DNA of 48,086 nucleotides from an uncultured Pelagibacteraceae bacterium (GTDB lineage: Bacteria > Pseudomonadota > Alphaproteobacteria > Pelagibacterales > Pelagibacteraceae): contig CACGWQ010000008.1 in assembly GCA_902576815.1 (NCBI GenBank), positions 1 through 48,086 on the forward strand, written 5' to 3'. The translations under genes and the position numbers were made by a program. Every line of letters begins with the position of its first letter. Position 1 is the first letter of the stretch. Under the pieces are notes generated by a model that saw only the letters and a program-made list of their open reading frames with translations, did no database searches and was not told the origin of the DNA. Positions 34,661 through 43,313 of the stretch are shown here, piece after piece.

Positions 34661-35556
34661 TATTCATGTCCCTCTGTACTAAAATTATATATCTTTTCGT
34701 CTAAAGAGTTGTATTTTTCATACTCAACTAGATCATATAATCTTTTTCTTGTTTGCATCTTATCTATAATATTATTCTGATGTCCATCCACAAAAATGGC
34801 ACGTAGACCATCCTCAACACTTTTCATCGCTAGTCTTTGTGTAGTAACTGGATAAATTACAATATTGTAACCAAGCTCTTCTAATTGTTTAAAATCTAGC
34901 AGCTTCGATTTACCAAACTCGGTCATATTTGCTAAAAGATAACAATCCAGGGATTTTCTAACTTTTTCAAACTCAGCTTCATCTTTTAATGCTTCTGGAA
35001 AAACAATTTCTGCACCAGCATCAATATAAGATTTGCAACGATCAATCATTTTATCAATACCCTCTACGCTTTTAGCATCAGAACGTGCAATGATTTTAAA
35101 ATTTTTGTCTGATCTTGCTTTTACACATTCTTTGATTTTTTTTGTCATATCCTCTTTTGATATCAATTCTTTATTGTCTAGATGACCACATCTTTTCTGT
35201 TCTATCTGATCTTCTAAATGAATTGCTGAAATACCAAAATTTTCAAATGTTTGAACAGTTTCTTTACAAGATTTAAAACCTGTATCAACATCAACAATTG
35301 TTGGAAGATTTGTAACACGTGCAATTTGTTTTGATCTGTTACTTACATCATTAAGAGTTGTTAATCCTATATCTGGATAACCTAAATCATTAGACATAAC
35401 ACCACCAGATACATAAACTCCATCATATCCAATCTCTTCAATAACTTTAGCTGTTAATGGATTATATGCACCTGGTATTCTTAAAATTTTATTAGATTTA
35501 AGTTTATTATCTAAATCAAATCTTTTTTCTTCGGGTTTTTTTTCAACAAAGTGCAC
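34660..35556 (-). CDS. prpB: 2-methylisocitrate lyase
   Basis: Methylisocitrate lyase, 298 aa, splitting 2-methylisocitrate into pyruvate and succinate. The catalytic loop KRCGH is at 121-125, with Cys123 in the same position as in E. coli PrpB. The magnesium site is in VDVDTGF (around 88-94) and LEDQ (114-117), and ARSDA is also conserved. It starts with GTG, sharing one base with the prpD stop (TAGTG), and its stop overlaps the prpC start, so prpD-prpB-prpC are coupled. Confidence 0.94.
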   Translation of the reverse strand: MHFVEKKPEEKRFDLDNKLKSNKILRIPGAYNPLTAKVIEEIGYDGVYVSGGVMSNDLGYPDIGLTTLNDVSNRSKQIARVTNLPTIVDVDTGFKSCKETVQTFENFGISAIHLEDQIEQKRCGHLDNKELISKEDMTKKIKECVKARSDKNFKIIARSDAKSVEGIDKMIDRCKSYIDAGAEIVFPEALKDEAEFEKVRKSLDCYLLANMTEFGKSKLLDFKQLEELGYNIVIYPVTTQRLAMKSVEDGLRAIFVDGHQNNIIDKMQTRKRLYDLVEYEKYNSLDEKIYNFSTEGHE

Positions 35557-37058
35557 TAGAATATTCCTTTTTTATTATTCGTTTTTAAGTATCTTCTACT
35601 TACTTCAATATTTAGTTTTGTAAGCTGATTGTTTTTTAATTTTTTCAAATTTTGAACATCTTTTAAAAATCTATCACTTTCTTTTTTTGAAATTATATTT
35701 TCTGTTAAAATTTTAAATTTATTTATATAATCTATCCTTTCAAAAGGTCTTTTACCGTAAGGATGAGCATCTGCTCTTTCTAATTCTTCAATTACTTTTT
35801 TCCCATTATTTAATGTTACTACAACTCTTGCTCCAAAAGATTTCTTTTTTGGATCAGGATCGTGATATTTATTCGTCCATTTCTTATCCTCATGGGTTTT
35901 AATGGATCTCCATATTTTAATTGTACTTTTTTTGTTAGCTCGCTTTTTAGTATAAGACTTTACATGATGCCAATCTGCATCTTCTAAAGCTACAGCAAAA
36001 ATATACATTATTGAGTGATCCAGTGTTTCTCTACTTGCATTTGGATCCATTTTTTGTGGATCATTGGCTCCAGTTCCTATTACATAATGAGTATGATGGC
36101 TCGTATATATATCTATTTTTTTGATAGTATTTAAATTATCAATTTTTTTATTAAGAACTTTTGCAATATCAATTAATGCTTGAGCTTGATATTCAGCAGA
36201 ATATTCTTTTGTATATGTTTCAAGGATGGCTTTTTTTTCTTCGTTCTTTTTTGGTAAAGGAACAAAGTATTTGGCATTTTTTCCATCTAATATCCTTGCA
36301 ATTACACTGTCTTCACCTTCATAAATAGGACTCGGAGCTCCCTCACCTCTCATCGTTCTATCTACGGCTTCAATTGCTAATTTTCCTGCATGTGCTGGAG
36401 CATATGCTTTCCAACTTGAAATCTCACCTTTTCTCGATTGTCTTGTCGATATACTTACGTGCAATGCTTGTTGAACAGCTTGGTAAATAGTTTCTGTATT
36501 TAATTTTAACATTGATCCAATGCCAGCAGCAACACTTGGTCCCAAGTGAGCTATATGATCGACTTTATGTTTATGAAGACAAATAGCTTTTACAAGATTT
36601 ACTTGTACCTCATAAGCAGTTATAATTCCTCTTAATAAATCATTTCCATTTTTTTTTAATTGTTGTGCTACTGCTAATAGAGCTGGAATGTTATCACCAG
36701 GATGGCTGTAATCAGCTGCTAGGAATGTATCATGAAAATCTAATTCTCTAACAGCAGTTCCATTTGCCCAAGCAACCCATTCACAATCAAATTTAATTTT
36801 TGAATTTATGCCAAAAAGATTAGCTCCATTTTTTCGTAAGTGTTTTTTTGCCATTTCTCTTGCTGAAATTACCGGTCTTCTATTTAAGGAAGCTATTGCA
36901 ACAGAAGCGTTATCAATAATTCTATTAACAACCATTTCTATTGAATTTTTATTTAATTTAGCATTATCACTCGCTATCTCTGCTATTTTCCAAGCAAGTT
37001 GTTTCTTTTTTGGTAAATTTTTTTTTGATGGGTATACTTTTACAATATGTTTAATCAT
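35556..37058 (-). CDS. prpD: 2-methylcitrate dehydratase
   Basis: A 500 aa MmgE/PrpD protein that dehydrates 2-methylcitrate to 2-methylaconitate in the methylcitrate cycle. Landmarks are the N-terminal helical region ending [53 protein letters not shown], and a C-terminal domain with [13 protein letters not shown] and [13 protein letters not shown]. It is first in the prpDBC operon. No separate aconitase-like step gene (acnD/prpF) is here, as expected for an operon with true PrpD, with hydration to methylisocitrate done by a housekeeping aconitase. Confidence 0.92.
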   Translation of the reverse strand: MIKHIVKVYPSKKNLPKKKQLAWKIAEIASDNAKLNKNSIEMVVNRIIDNASVAIASLNRRPVISAREMAKKHLRKNGANLFGINSKIKFDCEWVAWANGTAVRELDFHDTFLAADYSHPGDNIPALLAVAQQLKKNGNDLLRGIITAYEVQVNLVKAICLHKHKVDHIAHLGPSVAAGIGSMLKLNTETIYQAVQQALHVSISTRQSRKGEISSWKAYAPAHAGKLAIEAVDRTMRGEGAPSPIYEGEDSVIARILDGKNAKYFVPLPKKNEEKKAILETYTKEYSAEYQAQALIDIAKVLNKKIDNLNTIKKIDIYTSHHTHYVIGTGANDPQKMDPNASRETLDHSIMYIFAVALEDADWHHVKSYTKKRANKKSTIKIWRSIKTHEDKKWTNKYHDPDPKKKSFGARVVVTLNNGKKVIEELERADAHPYGKRPFERIDYINKFKILTENIISKKESDRFLKDVQNLKKLKNNQLTKLNIEVSRRYLKTNNKKGIF

Positions 37059-37098
37059 TGAGAAAATTTAATACTCCCTGATTAAGATTTAATCAATA

Positions 37099-37788
37099 CT
37101 AATTAATAAGGTATTTATTTATTATTTGCTCAATACCATTAAAATCTTTTATCAAATGATTGTGATATATCTCATTTATAGTTTTATCTGTATATCCGTC
37201 TTCAACTAATATAAATGGCAATCCTGCGGCTTTTGCTGACTCAGAGTCAGTTTCACTATCACCAATCATTATTGATTTTTTTAATTGACCTTGAATAATT
37301 TCAATTACATTTGTTAAGTGCCTCGGATCTGGCTTACAATAGTCAAAAGTATTATATCCAGCAACGTATTCAAAATAATCATATACTTTTATTTGTTTCA
37401 AAAGATCTACTGCTAAATGTTCAGTTTTATTAGTGCAAACAGCCATTGAAATATTATTTTTTTTACACCATTTAAGAAATTCTAAAACTCCAGGAAGTAG
37501 CTTGCTCTCTACTGCAATATTTTTTCCATAATAATCTATAAATTCATGAACCATTTTTGATTTTATTTTTTCATCATCAATTTTTTTTAGTTCTTTTCTA
37601 GCTTGATTCCATAAAGATCTTCCAATCATAGATGCAGCGCCTTTTCCTACTAAGTTTCTTATTTCATTGGTAGACTTAGTTTCGTAACCAAATTTTTGCA
37701 TTACATGATTATGCGCATTCATCAGATCAGGCGCTGTATCAATTAATGTTCCATCTAAATCAAAAAGAACTGTGAATTTTTGTGCCAT
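37099..37788 (-). CDS. gph: phosphoglycolate phosphatase-like HAD hydrolase
   Basis: A 229 aa haloacid-dehalogenase superfamily phosphatase. The nucleophile motif FDLDGTLIDTAPDL is at 9-22, the motif II threonine is in AVCTNK, and the motif IV aspartates are in MIGDSETD. The cap-domain sequence LVGKGAASMIGRSL is typical of phosphoglycolate phosphatase, which removes the product of oxidative DNA-end repair or rubisco-type oxygenation. It diverges from the glmU-like gene with a 129-bp gap. Confidence 0.87.
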   Translation of the reverse strand: MAQKFTVLFDLDGTLIDTAPDLMNAHNHVMQKFGYETKSTNEIRNLVGKGAASMIGRSLWNQARKELKKIDDEKIKSKMVHEFIDYYGKNIAVESKLLPGVLEFLKWCKKNNISMAVCTNKTEHLAVDLLKQIKVYDYFEYVAGYNTFDYCKPDPRHLTNVIEIIQGQLKKSIMIGDSETDSESAKAAGLPFILVEDGYTDKTINEIYHNHLIKDFNGIEQIINKYLIN

Positions 37789-37917
37789 TTAAAAAGTATT
37801 AATAAGAAATAAATTGTGAATTAATTAAACTAATACCTACCTGTATACAACTATCTGATGAATAGTCAAAATTTACAAAGTAAACTTAGAGATAAGTTTT
37901 AAAAAAAAGGTGTCAAA

Positions 37918-38466
37918 ATGAAAGGGCCAGAGACAGTTTTTTTTTCTAAAGATACTAAAATTGGAAAGAATGTAGAGATAGAACCTTATGTTGTCCTTGC
38001 TGATAAAGTTCAAATTGGAAACAACGTAAAAATTCTATCTTTCTCTCATCTTGAGGGTGTTAAAATAGATAATAATGTGAGTGTTGGTCCATACGCTCGT
38101 TTAAGACCTGGAACAAAAATTAAATCTGGATCAAAAATTGGAAATTTTGTTGAAATAAAAAAAACAGTAATAAATAAAAATTCAAAAGTAAATCATTTAT
38201 CTTATATTGGGGATACCTGGGTCGGAAAAAATGTTAATATTGGTGCAGGTACAATTACTTGTAATTATGATGGAATAAAGAAAAGTAAATCAAAAATAAA
38301 AGACAGAGTTTTTGTTGGTTCAAATTCGTCTTTAGTTGCACCAGTTACATTAAATGAAGGAAGCATAATTGGTGCAGGATCGGTAATTACTAAAAATGTA
38401 TCTAAAGGATCATTAGCATTAACAAGATCAAAACAATATGAAAAAAAAAATTATAAGAGAAAATAA
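37918..38466 (+). CDS. glmU: GlmU acetyltransferase domain only (lacks uridyltransferase domain)
   Basis: A 182 aa left-handed beta-helix protein that corresponds to the C-terminal half of GlmU, which acetylates glucosamine-1-phosphate. Hexapeptide repeats run throughout. The active-site features are GPYARLRPG (58-66), GNFVEIKK, His93 in NHLSYIGD, and [13 protein letters not shown] (107-119). The usual N-terminal uridyltransferase domain (about 230 aa) is absent. The start has an AGGTG ribosome-binding site. In the same frame just upstream, a TAA (37900-37902) is followed by KKGVK, which fits GlmU homology directly before GPETVFF. This looks like domain loss, with activity retained for acetylation. 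glmS starts on the next base. Confidence 0.87.
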   Translation: MKGPETVFFSKDTKIGKNVEIEPYVVLADKVQIGNNVKILSFSHLEGVKIDNNVSVGPYARLRPGTKIKSGSKIGNFVEIKKTVINKNSKVNHLSYIGDTWVGKNVNIGAGTITCNYDGIKKSKSKIKDRVFVGSNSSLVAPVTLNEGSIIGAGSVITKNVSKGSLALTRSKQYEKKNYKRK

Positions 38467-40287
38467 ATGTGTGGAATAGTTGGCATTGCTAGTTCTAAAG
38501 AGGTTACATCTAGAATAGTTAGTTCATTAAAAAAACTTGAATATAGAGGTTACGACTCTGCAGGAATAGCAACTCTTACAAACGGAAAAATAAATGAAGT
38601 AAAATGTGAAGGTAGAGTAGATACTTTAGAGAAAAATATTATTCAAACAAGTTTATCTGGCTCTATTGGAATTGGACATGTTAGATGGGCAACTCATGGA
38701 AAACCTAGCGCTGTTAATGCTCATCCCCATTCGTCAGAAAATGTATCTGTAGTTCATAATGGTATTATTGAAAATTCAACAATTCTTAAAAAATTGTTAG
38801 AAAAAAAAGGTTATAATTTTAAATCTCAAACTGATACTGAGGTAATTGTTCATTTAGTAAATGATTATTTAAAAAAAAATAATCTGAAAAATACTTTAAT
38901 AAAAGTTTTAAAAAAACTTCATGGAAGCTTTGCATTAGGAATTATTTTTAAAGATCAACCTGATTTGATTGTTGGAGCTAGAAGAGGATCCCCATTAGCT
39001 GTTGGTTATGGTCCAAAAGAGCACTACTTAGGTTCTGATTCATATGCATTAAAGTCGATGACAAATAAAATTTCTTATTTGAATGATGGAGAATTTTGTA
39101 TAATGAAAAAAGATCATGTTGAGTTTTTTGATTCAAATGGAGTTCGAGTAAATAAAAAAATTTTAAATTTATCAAAAGATGATCAAAATTACGAAAAAGG
39201 TGAATATAAATATTTTATGGCTAAAGAAATAGATGAACAACCTATAACACTAAAAAACTGTGTAAATGAGTACATAGATAAACATAATAAAGAAATTAAC
39301 ATTTATAATTTCCCTTGGAAAATCAACGAAATTTCATCAATAATATTAATTGGTTGTGGAACCGCCTATCATTCATGTTTAGTTGCAAAATATTGGTTTG
39401 AACAAAACACAAATTTGGATGTTATTGTCGATATAGCATCTGAATTTAGATATAGAAAAATTAAATTTAAAAAAAATTGCCTTTATGTTTTTGTGTCTCA
39501 ATCAGGTGAAACAGCAGATACATTTGCTGCTTTAGATTTGTGTAAAAAAAATAAAGTTAAAACATGTGCTGTAGTAAATATTGTTGAAAGTTCTATTGCT
39601 AGAGATGCTGATTTAGTTTTACCAATACATTGTGGACCTGAAGTTGGTGTGGCTTCCACAAAAGCCTTTTTGGGACAAATGCTAGTACTTTATTTGTTAT
39701 GCATTAAACTTTCATATGAACAAAAAGTGATCAATAAAAAAGATTATCAAAATAAAATAAAAGATTTACTTTCATTGTCTAAATCTACAAAAATTACATT
39801 AGGTATTGATAATAAAATTCAAACTCTTGGGAAAGATTTTGCTAATTCTAAAGGGTCAATGTTTTTAGGTAGAGGATATTCTTACCCAATAGCTTTAGAA
39901 GGAGCGCTTAAATTAAAAGAATTAGCTTACGTACATGCTGAAGGCTATCCTGCAGGAGAAATGAAACACGGACCTCTGGCACTCATTGAGGAAGGTATGC
40001 CAGTAGTTGTGATAGCTCCAAGAGACAAACATTACAAAAAAACTATTTCGAATATGCAAGAAGTAATTTCAAGAGGAGCAAAAGTATTATTAATTACCAA
40101 TAAAAGTACTGATGAAATTTATTCTGAAAATATATGGGAAAGTATTGAAGTTGATAATATTTCTGATGAACTAATTCCTTTTTTAACAACTATTCCTTTA
40201 CAAAAACTAGCATATTTTGCTGCGTTTTATAAAGGATATGATATTGATAAACCAAGAAATTTAGCAAAGTCAGTTACTGTAGAGTAA
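38467..40287 (+). CDS. glmS: glutamine-fructose-6-phosphate aminotransferase
   Basis: Glucosamine-6-phosphate synthase (606 aa), the first step toward UDP-GlcNAc for peptidoglycan and lipid A. It has N-terminal glutaminase Cys2 (MCGIVGIA), YRGYDSAGIA and GHVRWATHG. Two SIS domains follow, with GCGTAYHSC, SQSGETADTFAA, and the second-half YVHAEGYPAGEMKHGPLALIE. The C-terminus DKPRNLAKSVTVE is canonical. It starts immediately after the glmU-like stop codon, so both are likely co-translated for amino-sugar synthesis. Confidence 0.96.
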   Translation: MCGIVGIASSKEVTSRIVSSLKKLEYRGYDSAGIATLTNGKINEVKCEGRVDTLEKNIIQTSLSGSIGIGHVRWATHGKPSAVNAHPHSSENVSVVHNGIIENSTILKKLLEKKGYNFKSQTDTEVIVHLVNDYLKKNNLKNTLIKVLKKLHGSFALGIIFKDQPDLIVGARRGSPLAVGYGPKEHYLGSDSYALKSMTNKISYLNDGEFCIMKKDHVEFFDSNGVRVNKKILNLSKDDQNYEKGEYKYFMAKEIDEQPITLKNCVNEYIDKHNKEINIYNFPWKINEISSIILIGCGTAYHSCLVAKYWFEQNTNLDVIVDIASEFRYRKIKFKKNCLYVFVSQSGETADTFAALDLCKKNKVKTCAVVNIVESSIARDADLVLPIHCGPEVGVASTKAFLGQMLVLYLLCIKLSYEQKVINKKDYQNKIKDLLSLSKSTKITLGIDNKIQTLGKDFANSKGSMFLGRGYSYPIALEGALKLKELAYVHAEGYPAGEMKHGPLALIEEGMPVVVIAPRDKHYKKTISNMQEVISRGAKVLLITNKSTDEIYSENIWESIEVDNISDELIPFLTTIPLQKLAYFAAFYKGYDIDKPRNLAKSVTVE

Positions 40288-40288
40288 A

Positions 40289-41062
40289 GTGTATTTTTAT
40301 TTATCCAAAATACTTTATCCTCTGATAAATCCTATAAATGCACTAATTATAATTTATTTAACATCTTTATTGTTAAATATAAAATTTAAAAAAAAATATT
40401 TAAAATTTTTTTCGAAATTATCTTTATCTATTCTATTAATTATAAGTTTAATGCCTATTGGAAAAATAGGTTTAATATTCCTAGAGAGAGATTATATTAA
40501 TCAAAAAAAATTAAGAAATATTTCTAATATTATCGTTCTTGGTGGGGCAGAGGAACTATCTATAACAGAAAAAACAAATAAAACAAATTTGAATTCTGCA
40601 TCTGAAAGATTAATATCAGTTGTTAAACTTTCTAACAGATATTTGAATGCAAAAATTTATTACCTAGGCGGCAGTGGAAGTCTTGTAAAAAATAAAAAAA
40701 GTATAAGTGAATTAAATGTTGCTAAAAATTTTTTTAATGACGTTGATTTTGATGTAAGTAGAATTACGTTTATAGGTGAAACTAGAAATACAATTGAAAA
40801 TTTCCAGAAATTAAATGAAATGTATAGTATCAATAACAAAGAGACTATTTTAATTACTTCAGCATCTCACATGAAAAGAGCAATGATTATTTCACAATAT
40901 TTTGGTAATAATTTTACTCCTTATGCTGTCGATTTTAAAAGTGGTGGTGAATTTAATTTAATCAGATTTTATCAATCGTTTGATGTTCTATCAAACCTTT
41001 CTTCTTTTAAAGTATTTTATATGGAAATTTTAGGAATATTAGCATTTAAATTATTTTACTAA
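40289..41062 (+). CDS. DUF218 (YdcF/ElyC-like) membrane protein
   Basis: A 257 aa protein starting with GTG one base after glmS. It has two N-terminal hydrophobic segments (INALIIIYLTSLLL and LSLSILLIISLMPIG) and then a periplasmic-type DUF218 domain. Domain landmarks are IIVLGGAEE, YYLGGSGS, IGETRNTIENF, and LITSASHMKRAM. ElyC-type proteins with this layout influence envelope (peptidoglycan, lipid carrier) metabolism in E. coli. The position next to glmS fits a cell-envelope role, but the precise function is not known. Confidence 0.82.
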   Translation: MYFYLSKILYPLINPINALIIIYLTSLLLNIKFKKKYLKFFSKLSLSILLIISLMPIGKIGLIFLERDYINQKKLRNISNIIVLGGAEELSITEKTNKTNLNSASERLISVVKLSNRYLNAKIYYLGGSGSLVKNKKSISELNVAKNFFNDVDFDVSRITFIGETRNTIENFQKLNEMYSINNKETILITSASHMKRAMIISQYFGNNFTPYAVDFKSGGEFNLIRFYQSFDVLSNLSSFKVFYMEILGILAFKLFY

Positions 41063-41092
41063 AAAAATATGCTTTTTATTCAAAAAAAAATC

Positions 41093-41113
41093 AGTATATA
41101 GTCCTGGTTGTAT
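41093..41113 (+). promoter_or_regulatory. AGTATAT..TCCTGGTTGT element upstream of DAHP synthase
   Basis: The 21 bases before the ATG contain AGTATATAGTCCTGGTTGT. The same pattern, AGTATATTCCTAGTTGT, precedes cysS (43297-43313). The TATATA may be a -10 box, ending 13 nt before the ATG. This is either a shared promoter or a regulatory site; function is inferred. Confidence 0.35.
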
Positions 41114-42493
41114 ATGAAAAATTGGAAAACAAATAGCTGGAGAAAATTTCCCGTTAAACACATTCCTCAATATGAAGATGAGAAGGAATTAGAGATGGTG
41201 TTAAATAAGTTGAAAACTTTTCCTCCTCTTGTTTTTGCGGGTGAAACAAGACATTTAAAAAATCAGTTAGCAATGGTAAACGATGGAAAAGCATTTCTAT
41301 TACAAGGTGGTGATTGTGCGGAAAGTTTTGCAGAATTTCATCCTGATAATATTAGAGACACTTTTAAGGTTATTCTTCAAATGGCATTAGTAATGACTTA
41401 CTCAGCATCTTTGCCTATAGTAAAACTTGGAAGAATTGCCGGACAATTTTCAAAACCAAGAAGTGCACCAACAGAGAAACAAGGTGATAAAGAATTACCA
41501 AGTTATTTGGGAGATAATATTAATGCAATAGATTTTAATGAAAAAGCAAGAAGACCTGATCCAAAAAGAATGTTTAAGGCTTATTCTCAATCAGCTTCAA
41601 CTTTAAACCTTTTAAGAGCATTTTCAAAAGGTGGTTTTGCCGATTTAAACAAGGTTCACTTATGGAATTTAGATTATATTAAGAAAAGTCCTCAGGCTAA
41701 GAAATTTAAAGAGTTAGAAGACAAAATAGCAGATGCATTAGCTTTTATGGATGCTTGTGGAATTACATCTGATTTTAATAATAGATTATATACCGTTAAC
41801 TTTTGGACTTCTCATGAAGCTTTACACTTGCCATTTGAAGAAAGTATGACAAGAGTAGACTCAACTACAGGTGAATATCACGATACTTCAGCACACTTTG
41901 TCTGGATAGGGGATAGAACAAGACAATTAGATGGAGGACATGTTGAGTTTTGTAAAGGAATAGAAAATCCAATTGGTATCAAATGTGGTCCAACTTCAAA
42001 ACCTGATGAGATTGCAAAAATATGTGAAGTTATAAATCCTAAAAATGAAAAAGGAAAAATAACTTTAATCTCAAGATTTGGTCATCAAAACGTTGAAAAA
42101 TTTTTACCAAAATTAATTAGAGGAATTAAAAAGGAAGGTTTAAATGTTGTTTGGTCATGTGATCCAATGCATGGCAATACAATTAAATCAACTACTGGTT
42201 TTAAAACGAGACCGTTTAATGATGTTGTAAGTGAAGTAAAAAGTGTATTTGCAGTTCATCAAGCAGAAGGTTCTTATGCAGGAGGTCTTCATGTTGAAAT
42301 GACTGGACAAGATGTGACAGAGTGTACAGGTGGAGCAAAAAAAATATCCGATGCGGATTTATCAAGTAGATATCATACGCACTGTGATCCAAGATTGAAC
42401 TCTGACCAAGCTATAGAATTAGCATTTTTAATTTCAGATGAGATAAAAAAGAATAGTTTGTATTCTAAATCTGCAATTAAAGCGGCATCTTAA
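41114..42493 (+). CDS. 3-deoxy-7-phosphoheptulonate synthase, class II
   Basis: DAHP synthase of the class II (plant/mycobacterial) type, first step of the shikimate pathway. I choose the ATG at 41114 (459 aa) over a TTG two codons earlier. Metal-binding Cys is in LLQGGDCAESF, His in SRFGHQNVEKF, Glu in GLHVEMTGQDVTEC, and Asp in HTHCDPRLN. RIAGQFSKPRS and DPKRMFKAYSQSASTLNLLR are PEP and E4P binding regions. A 51-bp gap precedes it, with a possible promoter that resembles the one before cysS. Confidence 0.94.
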   Translation: MKNWKTNSWRKFPVKHIPQYEDEKELEMVLNKLKTFPPLVFAGETRHLKNQLAMVNDGKAFLLQGGDCAESFAEFHPDNIRDTFKVILQMALVMTYSASLPIVKLGRIAGQFSKPRSAPTEKQGDKELPSYLGDNINAIDFNEKARRPDPKRMFKAYSQSASTLNLLRAFSKGGFADLNKVHLWNLDYIKKSPQAKKFKELEDKIADALAFMDACGITSDFNNRLYTVNFWTSHEALHLPFEESMTRVDSTTGEYHDTSAHFVWIGDRTRQLDGGHVEFCKGIENPIGIKCGPTSKPDEIAKICEVINPKNEKGKITLISRFGHQNVEKFLPKLIRGIKKEGLNVVWSCDPMHGNTIKSTTGFKTRPFNDVVSEVKSVFAVHQAEGSYAGGLHVEMTGQDVTECTGGAKKISDADLSSRYHTHCDPRLNSDQAIELAFLISDEIKKNSLYSKSAIKAAS

Positions 42494-42530
42494 CAGTTTA
42501 AAAATAAATTTTTTTTCTTATATTTAAATT

Positions 42531-43268
42531 ATGACACCCAAAGACAAAGTAAATCATATTAAAAACTGGATATCAGATTATGTAAATTCTATGCCAAAAA
42601 AAGCTCAATCTTTAGTAATTGGTATTTCTGGTGGAATAGACTCTTCTGTCTCAAGCACACTAAGTGCAATGACAGGTTTAAAAACAATAGTTTTATCGAT
42701 GCCCATAAAACAAAAATCTGCACAACATGATTTAAGTTTGGCACATCAAGAATGGTTAAAGAAGAATTTTAGCAATGTAGAGGGACACACATTAGAATTA
42801 GATAGTTTATTCAAAACATTTGAAGGAACACTAAACAATTTTGGTAGTGAACACGGGATGGCTAATTCAAGAGCAAGATTAAGAATGACAACGCTTTATC
42901 AAGTAGCTGCTGCAAATAATGGAATAGTTGTCGGAACAGGAAATAAAGTAGAAGATTTTGGAGTTGGTTTTTATACAAAGTACGGTGATGGTGGAGTAGA
43001 TATTTCTCCAATAGCAGATTGCAATAAAACTGAGGTATGGGAGCTTGGAAAAGAGCTTGGAATTTTAAAAGAAATTATAGACGCTCCTCCTACTGACGGA
43101 TTATGGGATGATGGTCGTACTGATGAAGGTCAGCTTGGTTTGTCATATAAAGAATTAGAAGAAGCAATGGATAATGAAAGCTCTATAAATAGAGACAAAT
43201 ATAATTCAATTCGAAGAGCAAATTTGCATAAAATGGAACCCATTCCAGTGTGCAAAATTCCTAATTAA
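42531..43268 (+). CDS. nadE: NH3-dependent NAD+ synthetase
   Basis: The last step of NAD synthesis, using ATP and ammonia to amidate deamido-NAD. At 245 aa it lacks the N-terminal glutaminase domain of the longer NadE. The PP-loop GISGGIDSS is at 31-39. Other landmarks are MANSRARLRMTTLYQVAAANNG, VVGTGNKVEDFGVGFYTKYGDGGVD and DAPPTDGLWDDGRTDE. It is co-directional with the genes on either side but separated by 37 and 45 bp gaps. Confidence 0.94.
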   Translation: MTPKDKVNHIKNWISDYVNSMPKKAQSLVIGISGGIDSSVSSTLSAMTGLKTIVLSMPIKQKSAQHDLSLAHQEWLKKNFSNVEGHTLELDSLFKTFEGTLNNFGSEHGMANSRARLRMTTLYQVAAANNGIVVGTGNKVEDFGVGFYTKYGDGGVDISPIADCNKTEVWELGKELGILKEIIDAPPTDGLWDDGRTDEGQLGLSYKELEEAMDNESSINRDKYNSIRRANLHKMEPIPVCKIPN

Positions 43269-43272
43269 TCAA

Positions 43273-43290
43273 ATAGATTCACAAATCTAT
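43273..43290 (+). other. small hairpin after nadE
   Basis: ATAGATT (43273-43279) and AATCTAT (43284-43290) form a 7-bp stem with loop CACA, five bases after the nadE stop. No U-tract follows, so termination is uncertain. It may instead protect the 3' end of the nadE message or lie in the cysS promoter. Confidence 0.4.
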
Positions 43291-43296
43291 AATTTA

Positions 43297-43313
43297 AGTA
43301 TATTCCTAGTTGT
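43297..43313 (+). promoter_or_regulatory. candidate cysS promoter with AGTATATTCCTAGTTGT element
   Basis: A -10-like TATATT (43299-43304) ends 9 nt before the cysS ATG, so the transcript is probably leaderless or nearly so. The whole element AGTATATTCCTAGTTGT is almost the same as that before the DAHP synthase gene, apart from a two-base insertion and one substitution. Confidence 0.4.
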
